Assembly (NCBI GenBank): GCA_964655225.1
Contig: CAZZMB010000035.1
Coordinates: 1 to 24,275 of the forward strand
DNA length: 24,275 nucleotides
Direction of reading: 5' to 3'
Origin: JAFMKE01 sp964655225
GTDB taxonomy: Bacteria; Bacteroidota; Bacteroidia; Chitinophagales; UBA8649
This document shows, in pieces, positions 1 to 7,528 of the stretch (positions are counted from its first letter, which is position 1; every line of letters begins with the position of its first letter). The position numbers and the translations under genes are program-made. The notes under the pieces are model-generated. The model was not told the DNA's origin. It was given only the letters and a program-made list of their open reading frames with translations, and ran no database searches.

Positions 1-64
1 TGTGCTGCTTAAAAAAACTACAATTGAATCGTTTTGTGAAGCCTTTTTAGCCATTTTTGTGCTT

Positions 65-838
65 ATGAAATTTATTGACACTCATGCCCACCTGTATGTT
101 GAAGAGTTTGAAAATGATATACATGAAGTTGTTGCAGCGGCCAAGGCCAATAACATTGAAAGAGTCGTTTTACCTAATATTGACTTGGCTTCCAGCAATA
201 AACTAATCAAGCTATATCAATCCGATCCTTCTTTTTTTACACCCATGATGGGCCTACACCCATGCTCTGTTAATGAAGCATATAAAGCTGAATTGGATCA
301 AATTGAGCAACATTTTTTACGACACGATTTCGCTAGTGTGGGAGAAATTGGCTTAGATTACTATTGGGATACTACACACAAAAAAGATCAAATAGATGCG
401 TTTAGAACGCAAGTTGCTTGGGCGAAGGACAAAAAACTACCTATAGCCATACATTGCAGAGGCGCATTTGACGATATAATATCAATTTTAGAGCAAGAGC
501 AGGATGGAAATTTAAGTGGTGTGCTGCATTGTTTTACAGGAAACCTGAAACAAGCGCAAACACTTACAGACATGGGTTTCTATTTAGGTATCGGCGGTGT
601 TCTTACGTATAAGAATAGTGGTTTAGATAAAACACTTAGCCAGCTTAGCTTAGACCACTTGGTACTTGAAACGGATGCGCCTTATCTATCGCCAACACCA
701 TTTCGAGGGAAAAGAAACCAAAGTGCCTATCTCGTTTATATTGCGGAAAAATTGGCTGAAGTTTTAAGCGTAAAGCTTGAAGATGTTGCAACCACCACCA
801 CGAAGAACGCACAAAACTTATTTAATCTTAAACATTAA
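65..838 (+). CDS. TatD-family metal-dependent hydrolase (DNase/deacylase type)
   Basis: A 257-residue protein of the TatD family, amidohydrolase-fold enzymes with metal-dependent nuclease activity in studied members. The start is set at the ATG that places the DTHAHL motif at residues 5-10; the open frame runs upstream to the window edge, but that stretch resembles nothing in the family. Metal and catalytic residues are all visible: His7 and His9 (HxH), Glu94 in GEIGLDYY, His130 in IAIHCRG, His155 in LHCFTG and Asp204 in LETDAPYL. Length matches the usual 250-265 residues. It stands alone ahead of the tRNA gene. The family assignment is secure. The exact physiological substrate (DNA repair, degradation or RNA quality control) cannot be read from sequence. 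Confidence 0.93.
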   Translation: MKFIDTHAHLYVEEFENDIHEVVAAAKANNIERVVLPNIDLASSNKLIKLYQSDPSFFTPMMGLHPCSVNEAYKAELDQIEQHFLRHDFASVGEIGLDYYWDTTHKKDQIDAFRTQVAWAKDKKLPIAIHCRGAFDDIISILEQEQDGNLSGVLHCFTGNLKQAQTLTDMGFYLGIGGVLTYKNSGLDKTLSQLSLDHLVLETDAPYLSPTPFRGKRNQSAYLVYIAEKLAEVLSVKLEDVATTTTKNAQNLFNLKH

Positions 839-960
839 TATCTGTAAAGTGGGTGGATTTAAATATAAATTAGGGCCATATTTATTTGGTTTATTGCCTT
901 TATTGATTCAATTTTGGCCAGTCGATAAAAGAATTTTTTTTCATTGTGGAATTAAATTTA

Positions 961-968
961 TATTTTTG
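961..968 (+). promoter_or_regulatory. Bacteroidota-type -7 element ahead of tRNA-Ser
   Basis: TATTTTTG fits the TAnnTTTG -7 consensus of Bacteroidota housekeeping promoters and ends 16 bases before the mature tRNA. The nearest TTG upstream (944-946) leaves a 14-base spacer, shorter than the usual 17-23, so only the -7 half is convincing. The rest of the 146-base gap after the TatD gene (839-984) shows nothing else I can name. Confidence 0.4.
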
Positions 969-984
969 GCTCACCCTTAAAAAT

Positions 985-1074
985 GGAGAGGTGCAGGAGT
1001 GGTTGAACTGGCTTGCTTGGAAAGCAAGTAAACTGGAAACGGTTTCGGGGGTTCGAATCCCTTCCTCTCCGCCA
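985..1074 (+). tRNA. tRNA-Ser (anticodon GGA)
   Basis: A class II tRNA folds cleanly by eye. The acceptor stem is GGAGAGG (985-991) with CCTCTCC (1064-1070), discriminator G1071 and an encoded CCA at 1072-1074. The anticodon arm is CTTGC/GCAAG around loop TTGGAAA, so the anticodon is GGA (1019-1021), reading serine codons UCC and UCU. The variable region (1029-1046) is 18 bases with an AAAC/GTTT stem, as expected for serine tRNAs. The T arm has loop TTCGAAT with two G-U pairs in its stem. Confidence 0.95.
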
Positions 1075-1134
1075 TTATACAGGATCAAAGTAATTTTAAA
1101 AACAAACAATTAAACACAAACAAAATTGATTAGG

Positions 1135-1962
1135 ATGAAAAAACTAAGTATTACACTAGCTCTAGTAGCTTTATTTACCTTTGGTACGAGCTTTCAATCG
1201 CTTGTTGCACAGGAAACAGCGGTAGACTCTGCTGATACAACCGATGTTGTTGCGGTAGAAGAAGTAGTTGAAGAAGTTGCTGAAACTGCGGTTGTTGAAA
1301 CAATAGAAGAAGCGCCGGAGGAAGACCAGTCAGGCCACAAGATTTTATTAGAGAAATTTATTGAAGGTGGAGCTGGTTTTATGTCCTTAGTTTTGGTTTG
1401 TTTAATTTTTGGACTAGCATTTTGCATTGAAAGAATTATATCGTTAAGCTTGGCGTCTACAAATTCGAGTAAATTATTGAGCCAAGTAGAGGACAACTTA
1501 TCAAATGGAAATGTAGAGGGTGCAAAAGAAGTTTGTAAAGCAAGTAGAAGCCCAATCGCTTCTATTATGTATCAAGGCCTAAGTCGATCTAAAGACGGGT
1601 TAGATATCGTTGAGAAATCTGTTTTAGCATATGGTTCAGTAGAAATGGGTCGTTTAGAAAAAGGCTTAACTTGGATTTCATTAGCCATTGGTTTAGCGCC
1701 GATGTTAGGTTTCTTAGGAACAGTAATCGGTATGATTGGAGCGTTTGACGCCATTGAAGCGGCGGGAGATATTTCACCAACAGTTGTTGCGGGCGGTATT
1801 AAGGTTGCCTTATTAACTACGGTGTTTGGTTTGATTGTAGCGATTATTCTTCAAATTTTTTACAATTATATTGTAACAAGAATTGATAGTATCGTAAATG
1901 ATATGGAAGATGCTTCTATTTCTTTTATTGATATGTTGAAGAAGCATAAGATCTCTGCTTAA
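1135..1962 (+). CDS. exbB: MotA/TolQ/ExbB-family proton channel protein
   Basis: A 275-residue inner-membrane protein of the ExbB/TolQ/MotA family, the pentameric stator that couples proton flow to energising outer-membrane transport together with ExbD. The N-terminus (about residues 1-26) looks like a cleavable signal peptide ending in VAQ. An unusual Val/Glu-rich acidic linker (about 30-65) follows, then the first core helix (about 80-105), a cytoplasmic region, and the diagnostic pair of helices containing LGFLGTVIGMIGAF and the Gly/Thr-rich last helix. The ATG at 1135 is preferred over an upstream TTG at 1126 because it begins a Lys-Lys signal peptide. It is the first gene of a four-gene operon with two exbD-like genes. 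The pre-ExbB acidic region is known in other Bacteroidota; its role is not evident. Confidence 0.9.
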   Translation: MKKLSITLALVALFTFGTSFQSLVAQETAVDSADTTDVVAVEEVVEEVAETAVVETIEEAPEEDQSGHKILLEKFIEGGAGFMSLVLVCLIFGLAFCIERIISLSLASTNSSKLLSQVEDNLSNGNVEGAKEVCKASRSPIASIMYQGLSRSKDGLDIVEKSVLAYGSVEMGRLEKGLTWISLAIGLAPMLGFLGTVIGMIGAFDAIEAAGDISPTVVAGGIKVALLTTVFGLIVAIILQIFYNYIVTRIDSIVNDMEDASISFIDMLKKHKISA

Positions 1963-1989
1963 TTTTTTAACTAAAGAAAAAAGAATAGC

Positions 1990-2328
1990 ATGGAAACTTT
2001 TGGAGAAATAGGTATTTATATATCATATGTACTAATAATAATCGCAGCGATAGGTTTGCTTGTTGGAGTGGGTATAGCAGTAGCACAAAATTGGAATGAT
2101 GGTGGAATGCATGCCGTAATTGGTGTGGCAGCGGTCATCTTATTTTTTGGCATAGGCTACGTTTTGAGCTCAGATGAAGCCTCACAACGATTAATGGAAA
2201 AGGGGCTGGGCGATCCAGTGTCATATAGAAGATCAAGTGCGGGAATTATAGCCGTTTATGCATTAGCCATTGTAGCCTCGGTTTTGGTTTTGGTTGATAT
2301 TGTGAAGGGTTTTGTTGACGGTAATTAA
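1990..2328 (+). CDS. Small three-helix membrane protein of an exbB-exbD operon
   Basis: A 112-residue hydrophobic protein with three predicted membrane helices (about residues 8-32, 40-60 and 84-107) and a short charged loop (about 61-82) between the second and third. It has no signal peptide and no recognisable enzymatic motif. It lies 27 bases after the ExbB-like gene and 12 before the first ExbD-like gene, on the same strand, so it is almost certainly co-transcribed. From memory, a small membrane protein in this position is common in Bacteroidota ExbBD operons. That suggests an accessory or assembly subunit of the channel, but this is inference from position alone. Confidence 0.8.
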   Translation: METFGEIGIYISYVLIIIAAIGLLVGVGIAVAQNWNDGGMHAVIGVAAVILFFGIGYVLSSDEASQRLMEKGLGDPVSYRRSSAGIIAVYALAIVASVLVLVDIVKGFVDGN

Positions 2329-2340
2329 GAATTAACAAGT

Positions 2341-2943
2341 ATGGGAAGAAGTAAAACTAAAGGCGCAAAAGAAATTGATGCGAGTAGTATGGCGGATATT
2401 GCCTTTCTCTTGCTGATATTTTTCCTTGTTACAACTACCATTGATCAAGATAAAGGAATTATTCACAAACTACCCACTTGGTCTGAGGAGCCACCGCCAG
2501 ATGACGTAAGAATCAACGACAGAGAGTTATTAGAGATTCTGGTGAATGCAAACAACCAATTGTTGGTTGAGCAAGATTACGTAGAGTTGAAAGATTTAAA
2601 AGATATTGTAATAAAACACCTTGATAACCGGGGAAGATTATTGCAATATTCAACGAGCCCTCAAGAGGCGGTAATCTCTCTGAAAAATGATCGGGGAACG
2701 AATTATGGAACCTACATAGAAATTCAGAACTCATTGAAGGCTGGTTATTTGGAAGTAAGGAATAAGTATGCTTTAGCAATAACTGGCGGATCTATGAATT
2801 ACAAGGAGTTAGATGATTGTGCTGACAATGAAGATTTGGATACCTCAAAACGAAATACTTGTTTAGGGTTGAAGAAAAAAGTTCAAGGAGAATACCCAAT
2901 GAAAATTTCAGAAGCGGAACCAGTAAATTTAGGAGGAAACTAA
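2341..2943 (+). CDS. exbD: ExbD/TolR-family biopolymer transport protein (long form)
   Basis: A 200-residue ExbD/TolR-type protein. A short cytoplasmic Lys-rich tail leads into one membrane helix (about residues 16-36) that begins SSMADIAFLLLIFF. Asp19 is the family's essential proton-carrying aspartate. The periplasmic part is longer than the roughly 140 residues of a classical ExbD: after the usual ExbD fold there is an extra segment (about 135-200) containing two cysteines (in DDCADNEDL and RNTCLGL) that could form a disulfide. It is followed one base later by a second exbD-like gene. Two different ExbD paralogs per ExbB are typical of Bacteroidota TonB energising systems. No tonB gene follows in this window. 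Confidence 0.9.
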   Translation: MGRSKTKGAKEIDASSMADIAFLLLIFFLVTTTIDQDKGIIHKLPTWSEEPPPDDVRINDRELLEILVNANNQLLVEQDYVELKDLKDIVIKHLDNRGRLLQYSTSPQEAVISLKNDRGTNYGTYIEIQNSLKAGYLEVRNKYALAITGGSMNYKELDDCADNEDLDTSKRNTCLGLKKKVQGEYPMKISEAEPVNLGGN

Positions 2944-2944
2944 A

Positions 2945-3415
2945 ATGTCTAGATTTAGTAAAGATTCAGGAAAAAAAGAAACACCAGCAATTTCAACTGC
3001 ATCACTGCCAGATATTATTTTTATGCTTTTGTTTTTCTTTATGGTAGTAACCGTAATGAGAGAAACGAATCCGATATTAAAAATAAAAATTCCACAGGCA
3101 ACCGAACTTAGTAAGATTGAACTGAAAGAATCTGTAGCATATATCTTGATTGGTACGCCGACAGATGTAAACACTTATGGTTCTGCACCCCGCATTCAGT
3201 TAAATGATTCATATGCGGAAGTAGAGAATGTGCAATCTTTCATTAAGAAATCTTATGCGGAAGTTCCAGATGCTTACAAGGGGATTTTCACGGTATCACT
3301 TAAGGTAGATGAAGAGGTAACCATGGGAATTGTTACTGACGTAAAACAAGAGCTGAGAAAAGCAGACGCACTTAAGATTAATTATGCAGCCAATAGAAAA
3401 GTTGTGGAAGAATAA
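2945..3415 (+). CDS. exbD: ExbD/TolR-family biopolymer transport protein (second copy)
   Basis: A 156-residue ExbD/TolR-type protein with a Lys-rich cytoplasmic start, one membrane helix (about residues 20-40) beginning ASLPDIIFMLLFFF, and a periplasmic domain. Asp23 is the expected proton-conducting residue, and the Pro just before it is the usual ExbD variant. It starts one base after the stop of the previous exbD, and the GGAGG in the upstream gene's last codons (2933-2937) may serve as a ribosome binding site, so translational coupling is likely. It is the last gene before the terminator at 3436-3470. Together with its partner it should form the mixed ExbD dimer inside the ExbB ring. Confidence 0.9.
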   Translation: MSRFSKDSGKKETPAISTASLPDIIFMLLFFFMVVTVMRETNPILKIKIPQATELSKIELKESVAYILIGTPTDVNTYGSAPRIQLNDSYAEVENVQSFIKKSYAEVPDAYKGIFTVSLKVDEEVTMGIVTDVKQELRKADALKINYAANRKVVEE

Positions 3416-3435
3416 AATAAATTTATTTCAACAGA

Positions 3436-3470
3436 AAAAAAGCCCCGATGTAAGACATCGGGGCTTTTTT
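3436..3470 (+). terminator. Rho-independent terminator of the exbB-exbD operon
   Basis: A perfect 11-bp stem AGCCCCGATGT/ACATCGGGGCT (3441-3451 with 3455-3465) closes a 3-base loop and is flanked by an A run on the left and a T run on the right. It lies about 25 bases after the last operon stop codon. The flanking A and T runs would let it work in both directions. Confidence 0.93.
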
Positions 3471-3524
3471 GTTAAGAATCTATTATTTAAACAAAACAGA
3501 ACAAATAGTGTTTAAATATATATC

Positions 3525-3668
3525 ATGAACAAAGATAAATTTATCGGTCTTATAATGCTTGCTTTTTTCTTAGTTTTCTTGCTTGTTTTTATCTTCTTAG
3601 GCAATATGATGTTTTCAAAACAGGATGACCAAAATCAAGGCACAGAAATCATTTATTTAGAAAAGTAG
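3525..3668 (+). CDS. Small membrane protein, 47 residues
   Basis: An open frame of 47 codons from ATG 3525 to TAG 3668. It encodes a Lys/Asp-rich start (MNKDKF), one strongly hydrophobic helix (about residues 6-30, almost only Leu, Phe, Val, Ile) and a polar tail with many Gln and Asp residues ending in IIYLEK. The pattern of charged N-terminus, single helix and hydrophilic tail is what real single-pass micro-proteins look like and is unlikely from random AT-rich DNA. It sits in the 313-base interval between the exbD terminator and the acyl-CoA dehydrogenase, which converges on it. No function is recognised; it is not part of the exb operon because the terminator separates them. Confidence 0.55.
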   Translation: MNKDKFIGLIMLAFFLVFLLVFIFLGNMMFSKQDDQNQGTEIIYLEK

Positions 3669-3728
3669 TAGGATAAAAAAGGTGATTGTGTTTCACGCAC
3701 AGCTTTTTCGTCGCTTCATAAGGTAAAT

Positions 3729-4868
3729 CTACGTCAGAAGCCCTCTTGAAATCACGATACGCTGTATTTCACTGGTACCCTCATAAAGTTGTGTAATTTT
3801 TGCATCCCGCATAAGGCGCTCAACGTGATACTCTTTTACATAACCATACCCGCCAAGAACTTGAACCGCTTCAACGGTGGTTTTCATGGCCACTTCACTT
3901 GCAAAGACCTTAGCCATTGCACTAGCTTGTGTGTAATCTTTCTCTTCATCTTTGAGCACAGCCGCTTTGTATACTAAAAGTCGCGCAGCTTCAATTTCTG
4001 TAGCCATATCCGCCAATTTAAAAGCAATAGCCTGGTGTTTCGAAATCTCTTTACCGAAAGCTTGCCGTTCCTTGGAGTATTTTACCGCCAACTCATAAGC
4101 ACCCTGGGCTATTCCCAATGCTTGAGCGGCGATACCAATTCGTCCCCCAGATAAGGTTTGCATTGCAAACTTAAAGCCAAAACCATCATCTCCAATTCTA
4201 TTTTCCTTGGGGACCCTTACGTCTTGAAACAGCAAGGAGTGCGTGTCAGAGCTTCTAATTCCAAGTTTGTCTTCTTTTGCACCTAAGGTAAAACCATCCA
4301 TTCCCTTTTCCATAATAAGGACGTTAATACCTCTGTGCCCTTTTTCTGCATCGGTTTGAGCTATTACGAGGTGAATATCTGCCTTTCCACCGTTGGTTAT
4401 CCAATTTTTTGTGCCATTAACTACATAGTGATCTCCCATATCGATGGCAGATGTACGCTGGCTGGTAGCATCACTTCCCGCCTCAGGCTCACTGAGCGCG
4501 AATGCTCCAATTTTTTGACCACTAGCTAAAGGTTTTAAGTACTTTTCTTTTTGATCTTCAGTTCCATACTTTTCCAACCCCCAGCACACCAACGAGTTGT
4601 TAACGCTCATGGCAACAGAGCAAGAGTTGTCAATTTTAGAAAACTCTTCAACTGCCACACAATAACTTAGCGTGTCCATGCCCCCGCCATCATATTTGGA
4701 ATCAACCATCATTCCCATAAAACCCAACTCACCCATCTCTTTTAACAAGGCTGTGGGGTGGGTCATGTGAGTGTCACGGTCAATTACCCCAGGCAAACAT
4801 TGGTTTTGGGCAAAACTTCGAGCCGCTTCTTGCACGGTCAATTGCTCTTCGGTCAATTCAAAATTCAT
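3729..4868 (-). CDS. Acyl-CoA dehydrogenase (short/branched-chain type)
   Basis: A 379-residue FAD-dependent acyl-CoA dehydrogenase, catalysing the alpha,beta-desaturation of acyl-CoA thioesters and passing electrons to ETF. The three-domain family layout is complete: an N-terminal helical domain starting FELTEEQL, the middle beta domain with FALSEPEAGSDA and the NGTKNWITNGG segment, and a C-terminal helical domain with the QVLGGYGYVKEYHVERLMRD region. Glu363 in LYEGTSEIQR is at the position of the catalytic base of short-chain (butyryl/isobutyryl) enzymes. Length is standard. It is a single gene, divergent from the DUF4286-mutL unit. Exact chain-length preference is not readable here; short linear or branched acyl-CoA is the best guess. 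Confidence 0.93.
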   Translation of the reverse strand: MNFELTEEQLTVQEAARSFAQNQCLPGVIDRDTHMTHPTALLKEMGELGFMGMMVDSKYDGGGMDTLSYCVAVEEFSKIDNSCSVAMSVNNSLVCWGLEKYGTEDQKEKYLKPLASGQKIGAFALSEPEAGSDATSQRTSAIDMGDHYVVNGTKNWITNGGKADIHLVIAQTDAEKGHRGINVLIMEKGMDGFTLGAKEDKLGIRSSDTHSLLFQDVRVPKENRIGDDGFGFKFAMQTLSGGRIGIAAQALGIAQGAYELAVKYSKERQAFGKEISKHQAIAFKLADMATEIEAARLLVYKAAVLKDEEKDYTQASAMAKVFASEVAMKTTVEAVQVLGGYGYVKEYHVERLMRDAKITQLYEGTSEIQRIVISRGLLT

Positions 4869-4897
4869 AAAAAAACATATTCTTAGTTAAAGCGCTA

Positions 4898-4905
4898 CAA
4901 ATTTA
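4898..4905 (-). promoter_or_regulatory. Bacteroidota-type -7 element for the acyl-CoA dehydrogenase gene
   Basis: On the minus strand this reads TAAATTTG, an exact TAnnTTTG match, 29 bases upstream of the start codon. No TTG or TTTG lies at a proper distance for a -33 box, so support rests on the -7 half and its position. Confidence 0.45.
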
Positions 4906-4997
4906 ACTATTTATTGGTGATTATTGTTTAGCGTGCTCTAGTGAAGTTAAATTTTTGAAATACAGAGTTAAGCCAATTCTCTTCATCAAAAATGTTT

Positions 4998-5005
4998 TAA
5001 CTTTG
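4998..5005 (+). promoter_or_regulatory. Bacteroidota-type -7 element directly before the DUF4286 start codon
   Basis: TAACTTTG is an exact TAnnTTTG match ending only four bases before the ATG at 5010. If used, transcription would begin at or next to the start codon, giving a leaderless mRNA. No well-spaced -33 TTG is visible (the nearest is about 40 bases away). Confidence 0.4.
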
Positions 5006-5009
5006 GGCT

Positions 5010-5315
5010 ATGATAATCTACAGTGTAACCGTAAAAATAGATTTAAGCAAGCATGATGAGTGGTTGATGTGGATGAAAAATGTGCACATTGATGAAGTTA
5101 TTGCTACTGGTAAGTTCGAAAAATATAAGTTTCATAGAATATTAGCTGAAGATGAAAGTGACGGCATAACTTATAATGTGCAGTATTATGCAAAGACGAT
5201 GGCTGATTATTTTGAGTACAGAGACCAATTTGCCCCTAAACTTCAGCGTAAAGGAAAGGACCACTTTAAAGATAATTTTGTTGCCTTTAGAACATTGTTA
5301 AAAGAGGTGGAGTAA
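5010..5315 (+). CDS. DUF4286 family protein
   Basis: A 101-residue soluble protein that I recognise as DUF4286, a small family frequent in Bacteroidota. It opens MIIYSVTVKIDLS, then has WLMWMKNVHIDEVIATGKF, where aromatic and His residues recur in the family, and a YNVQYY strand followed by a charged helix. The alternation of strands and helices resembles a ferredoxin-like (dimeric alpha/beta barrel) fold; that is inference. It is the first of three same-strand genes ending in mutL, 36 bases before the next. No biochemical role is known to me. Confidence 0.8.
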   Translation: MIIYSVTVKIDLSKHDEWLMWMKNVHIDEVIATGKFEKYKFHRILAEDESDGITYNVQYYAKTMADYFEYRDQFAPKLQRKGKDHFKDNFVAFRTLLKEVE

Positions 5316-5351
5316 ACTTATAATTCCCAACAAATTTTGTAATTTAGTACT

Positions 5352-5678
5352 ATGCGATTTAAGATGTTTCATACAGAAAAACCAAGACGGTTTTCTTTCC
5401 ATACTCGGTATTATGATGAGAAGAAACTTGCTACGGAAAATGAAGCATCCATAGAAAAAGGAAGTTTTTCTAAATTTAAAAGTAAGTACCGCACAAATAT
5501 TTTTGAAAAACAATATGCAGAAGAAGACTCAAAAAGACGTTTTATTTTACTTTCGATTTTCTTTGGATTGCTTACCGTATCGCTTATTGCTTTTGGATAC
5601 TATGTTTATGGCTCCATTCCCGGAGTGGCCTTTCTAGTGGCAGTTTTATTTTTACTCAAGAAAGCTTCTAATAAATAA
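5352..5678 (+). CDS. Small membrane protein preceding mutL
   Basis: A 108-residue protein. The first 65 residues are basic and rich in Lys, Arg and aromatic residues (PRRFSFHTRYYDEK), followed by two hydrophobic helices (about residues 65-83 and 86-102) and a KKASNK tail. There is no signal peptide and no known domain. It ends two bases before the mutL start, so the two are surely co-transcribed and probably translationally coupled. Short proteins of this type upstream of mutL occur in other Flavobacteriia and, as I remember, are sometimes labelled riboflavin synthase subunit beta, which the sequence does not support. ATG 5364 is an alternative start; 5352 is used as the first ATG. Confidence 0.75.
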   Translation: MRFKMFHTEKPRRFSFHTRYYDEKKLATENEASIEKGSFSKFKSKYRTNIFEKQYAEEDSKRRFILLSIFFGLLTVSLIAFGYYVYGSIPGVAFLVAVLFLLKKASNK

Positions 5679-5680
5679 GT

Positions 5681-7528
5681 ATGTCCAACATCATTCAACT
5701 CTTACCTGATGCAATCGCAAATCAGATTGCGGCTGGAGAAGTCATTCAGCGACCAGCAAGCATTGTTAAGGAATTAATGGAAAACGCTGTGGATGCCCAA
5801 GCGACCGACATTAAACTGATTGTTAAAAATGCTGGACGCACCTTGGTACAAGTTATTGATGATGGGGAAGGTATGTCTCCCGAGGATGCACGGATGAGCT
5901 TTGAAAAACACGCCACATCAAAAATCAAAAACATTGACGATTTATTTAGCATTATTACCAAAGGTTTTCGCGGAGAAGCTTTAGCATCAATCGCGGCAAT
6001 TGCGCAAGTTGAATTAAAGACCCGACAAGATGGAGAGCCTCTTGGTGCACAAATCAACATAGAGGGATCAAAGATTGAAAAACAAGAACCCTGTCAGTCA
6101 CCAAAGGGAACATCTATAGCAGTAAAAAACATATTTTATAATGTGCCAGCAAGGCGCAATTTCTTAAAAAGTGACAACGTTGAGACAAAACATATCATAG
6201 ATGAATTCTTTCGAATTGCTTTACCCCATCCTGAAGTTGCCTTTTCATTAATTATTAACGGCCATGAAATGTATCATGTTAAACCAGGCAACTTGCGTCA
6301 GCGGATTAGTGCCTTGTTTGGAGATAAATATAACGACCGGCTGGTACCTATAAAAGAAGAAACGGACGTGGTAAGTATTGGGGGTTATATAGGCAAGCCA
6401 GACTCGGCAAAAAAAACGAGGGGAGAACAATATATTTTTGTTAATAAGCGGTTTATAAAAAGCAACTACTTAAACCATGCTATTTTTAAAGCGTATGAAG
6501 ATGTAGTTACGAAGGATAAATTCCCGTTTTTTGTGCTTTTTATGGAAATAGATCCTGCACGAATTGACATCAATGTGCATCCAAGTAAGCACGAGATTAA
6601 ATTTGATGAAGAACGGCTAATCTACACTTTTGTAAATGCCGCTTCTCGTCATGGCCTTGCTCAGTATAGCGTTACACCTACTTTGGATTTTGATCAAGAA
6701 GACTCTTTGAACCAAATGGGAACCTTTGGACAAAAGGATAAGAATTTTGACCCTAATAAATCGGCAATGAGTTTTAGTAAGACAGATTTCCCGTTTTCAG
6801 CTAAAAACAAGCAAGCTGGCGATAAATCCAATTTAGGGGATTGGCAGGAGTTGTATAAGATAAACACTGACCCGGACTCTCAATCCTTGGCGCAGCGGGT
6901 GAGCCAAATGAATCAAGAGTTACCTTTAGAACAGGAGGCTCGACACCAAACACTAAAAGAGAAGTTAAGTGGACCGTATCAGATTCATGCAAAGTATATT
7001 TTATCACCTATAAAGTCTGGATATATTGTCTTTGATCAAAACGCTATGCATCAGTGTATTTTGTTTGAACGCTATCTACACACTTTAAGTGCCGGTGATC
7101 AATTAAGTCAAAAGCAGCTTTTTCCGCAAAACATTGACCTTCCTCCTCAGGATGCAGCAATCATGCGAGAGATTTTACCAGAAATTAATAACCTAGGCTT
7201 TGTTATTAGTGAATTTGGAGCAAACAGCTTTATCATACATAGTTTCCCAGCGGATATTGATTACCGTAATGAAAGGCAAATTATTGATGAATTCATTGAA
7301 CAATTTAAAACGGGCACTGGGCTAGGTAAGTTTAGCAGACGAGAAAATGTTGCCAAATCTTTGTCTTTTACGGCTGCTATAAAAGCAGGAAAGGTCCTGA
7401 GTGCGCTGGAAATGCAAAATTTAATTGATGAGTTATTTGCTTGTGAAAACCCAAATAAAGCGCCAAACGGCAGAAAGACATTTGTTAAGTATGCAATAGA
7501 AGATTTAGAGAAGGCTTTTGATAAATAA
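5681..7528 (+). CDS. mutL: DNA mismatch repair protein MutL
   Basis: A 615-residue MutL, the GHKL ATPase that links MutS mismatch recognition to strand incision. The N-terminal ATPase motifs are intact: IAAGEVI, ELMENAVDA with the catalytic Glu and Mg-binding Asn, DDGEGM, and GFRGEALASI, followed by the transducer domain (about residues 210-330). A low-complexity linker (about 335-425) leads to the C-terminal dimerisation domain (about 430-615). In that domain the endonuclease motif DQHA(x)2E(x)4E is altered to D452-Q-N-A-M-H-Q-C-I-L-F-E463, and the C-terminal ACRxAI-like and CPHGRP-like motifs read FTAAIKAG and APNGRK. The metal-binding His, Glu and Cys are therefore missing. No mutS or mutH is present in the window. 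It is the last gene of a three-gene unit. Confidence 0.96.
   Translation: MSNIIQLLPDAIANQIAAGEVIQRPASIVKELMENAVDAQATDIKLIVKNAGRTLVQVIDDGEGMSPEDARMSFEKHATSKIKNIDDLFSIITKGFRGEALASIAAIAQVELKTRQDGEPLGAQINIEGSKIEKQEPCQSPKGTSIAVKNIFYNVPARRNFLKSDNVETKHIIDEFFRIALPHPEVAFSLIINGHEMYHVKPGNLRQRISALFGDKYNDRLVPIKEETDVVSIGGYIGKPDSAKKTRGEQYIFVNKRFIKSNYLNHAIFKAYEDVVTKDKFPFFVLFMEIDPARIDINVHPSKHEIKFDEERLIYTFVNAASRHGLAQYSVTPTLDFDQEDSLNQMGTFGQKDKNFDPNKSAMSFSKTDFPFSAKNKQAGDKSNLGDWQELYKINTDPDSQSLAQRVSQMNQELPLEQEARHQTLKEKLSGPYQIHAKYILSPIKSGYIVFDQNAMHQCILFERYLHTLSAGDQLSQKQLFPQNIDLPPQDAAIMREILPEINNLGFVISEFGANSFIIHSFPADIDYRNERQIIDEFIEQFKTGTGLGKFSRRENVAKSLSFTAAIKAGKVLSALEMQNLIDELFACENPNKAPNGRKTFVKYAIEDLEKAFDK

Noticed and set aside
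2..64. N-terminal extension of the TatD-family gene
   Set aside because: The family motif DTHAHL begins four residues after ATG 65; the upstream residues are not family-like and begin with GTG at the window edge.
1194..1496. 100-codon minus-strand frame rich in Ser/Thr/Ala
   Set aside because: It is the reverse complement of the repetitive Val/Glu linker and first helix of the ExbB-like gene.
3683..3698. Short GTGA/TCAC hairpin before the acyl-CoA dehydrogenase gene end
   Set aside because: Only four base pairs; not distinguishable from chance.
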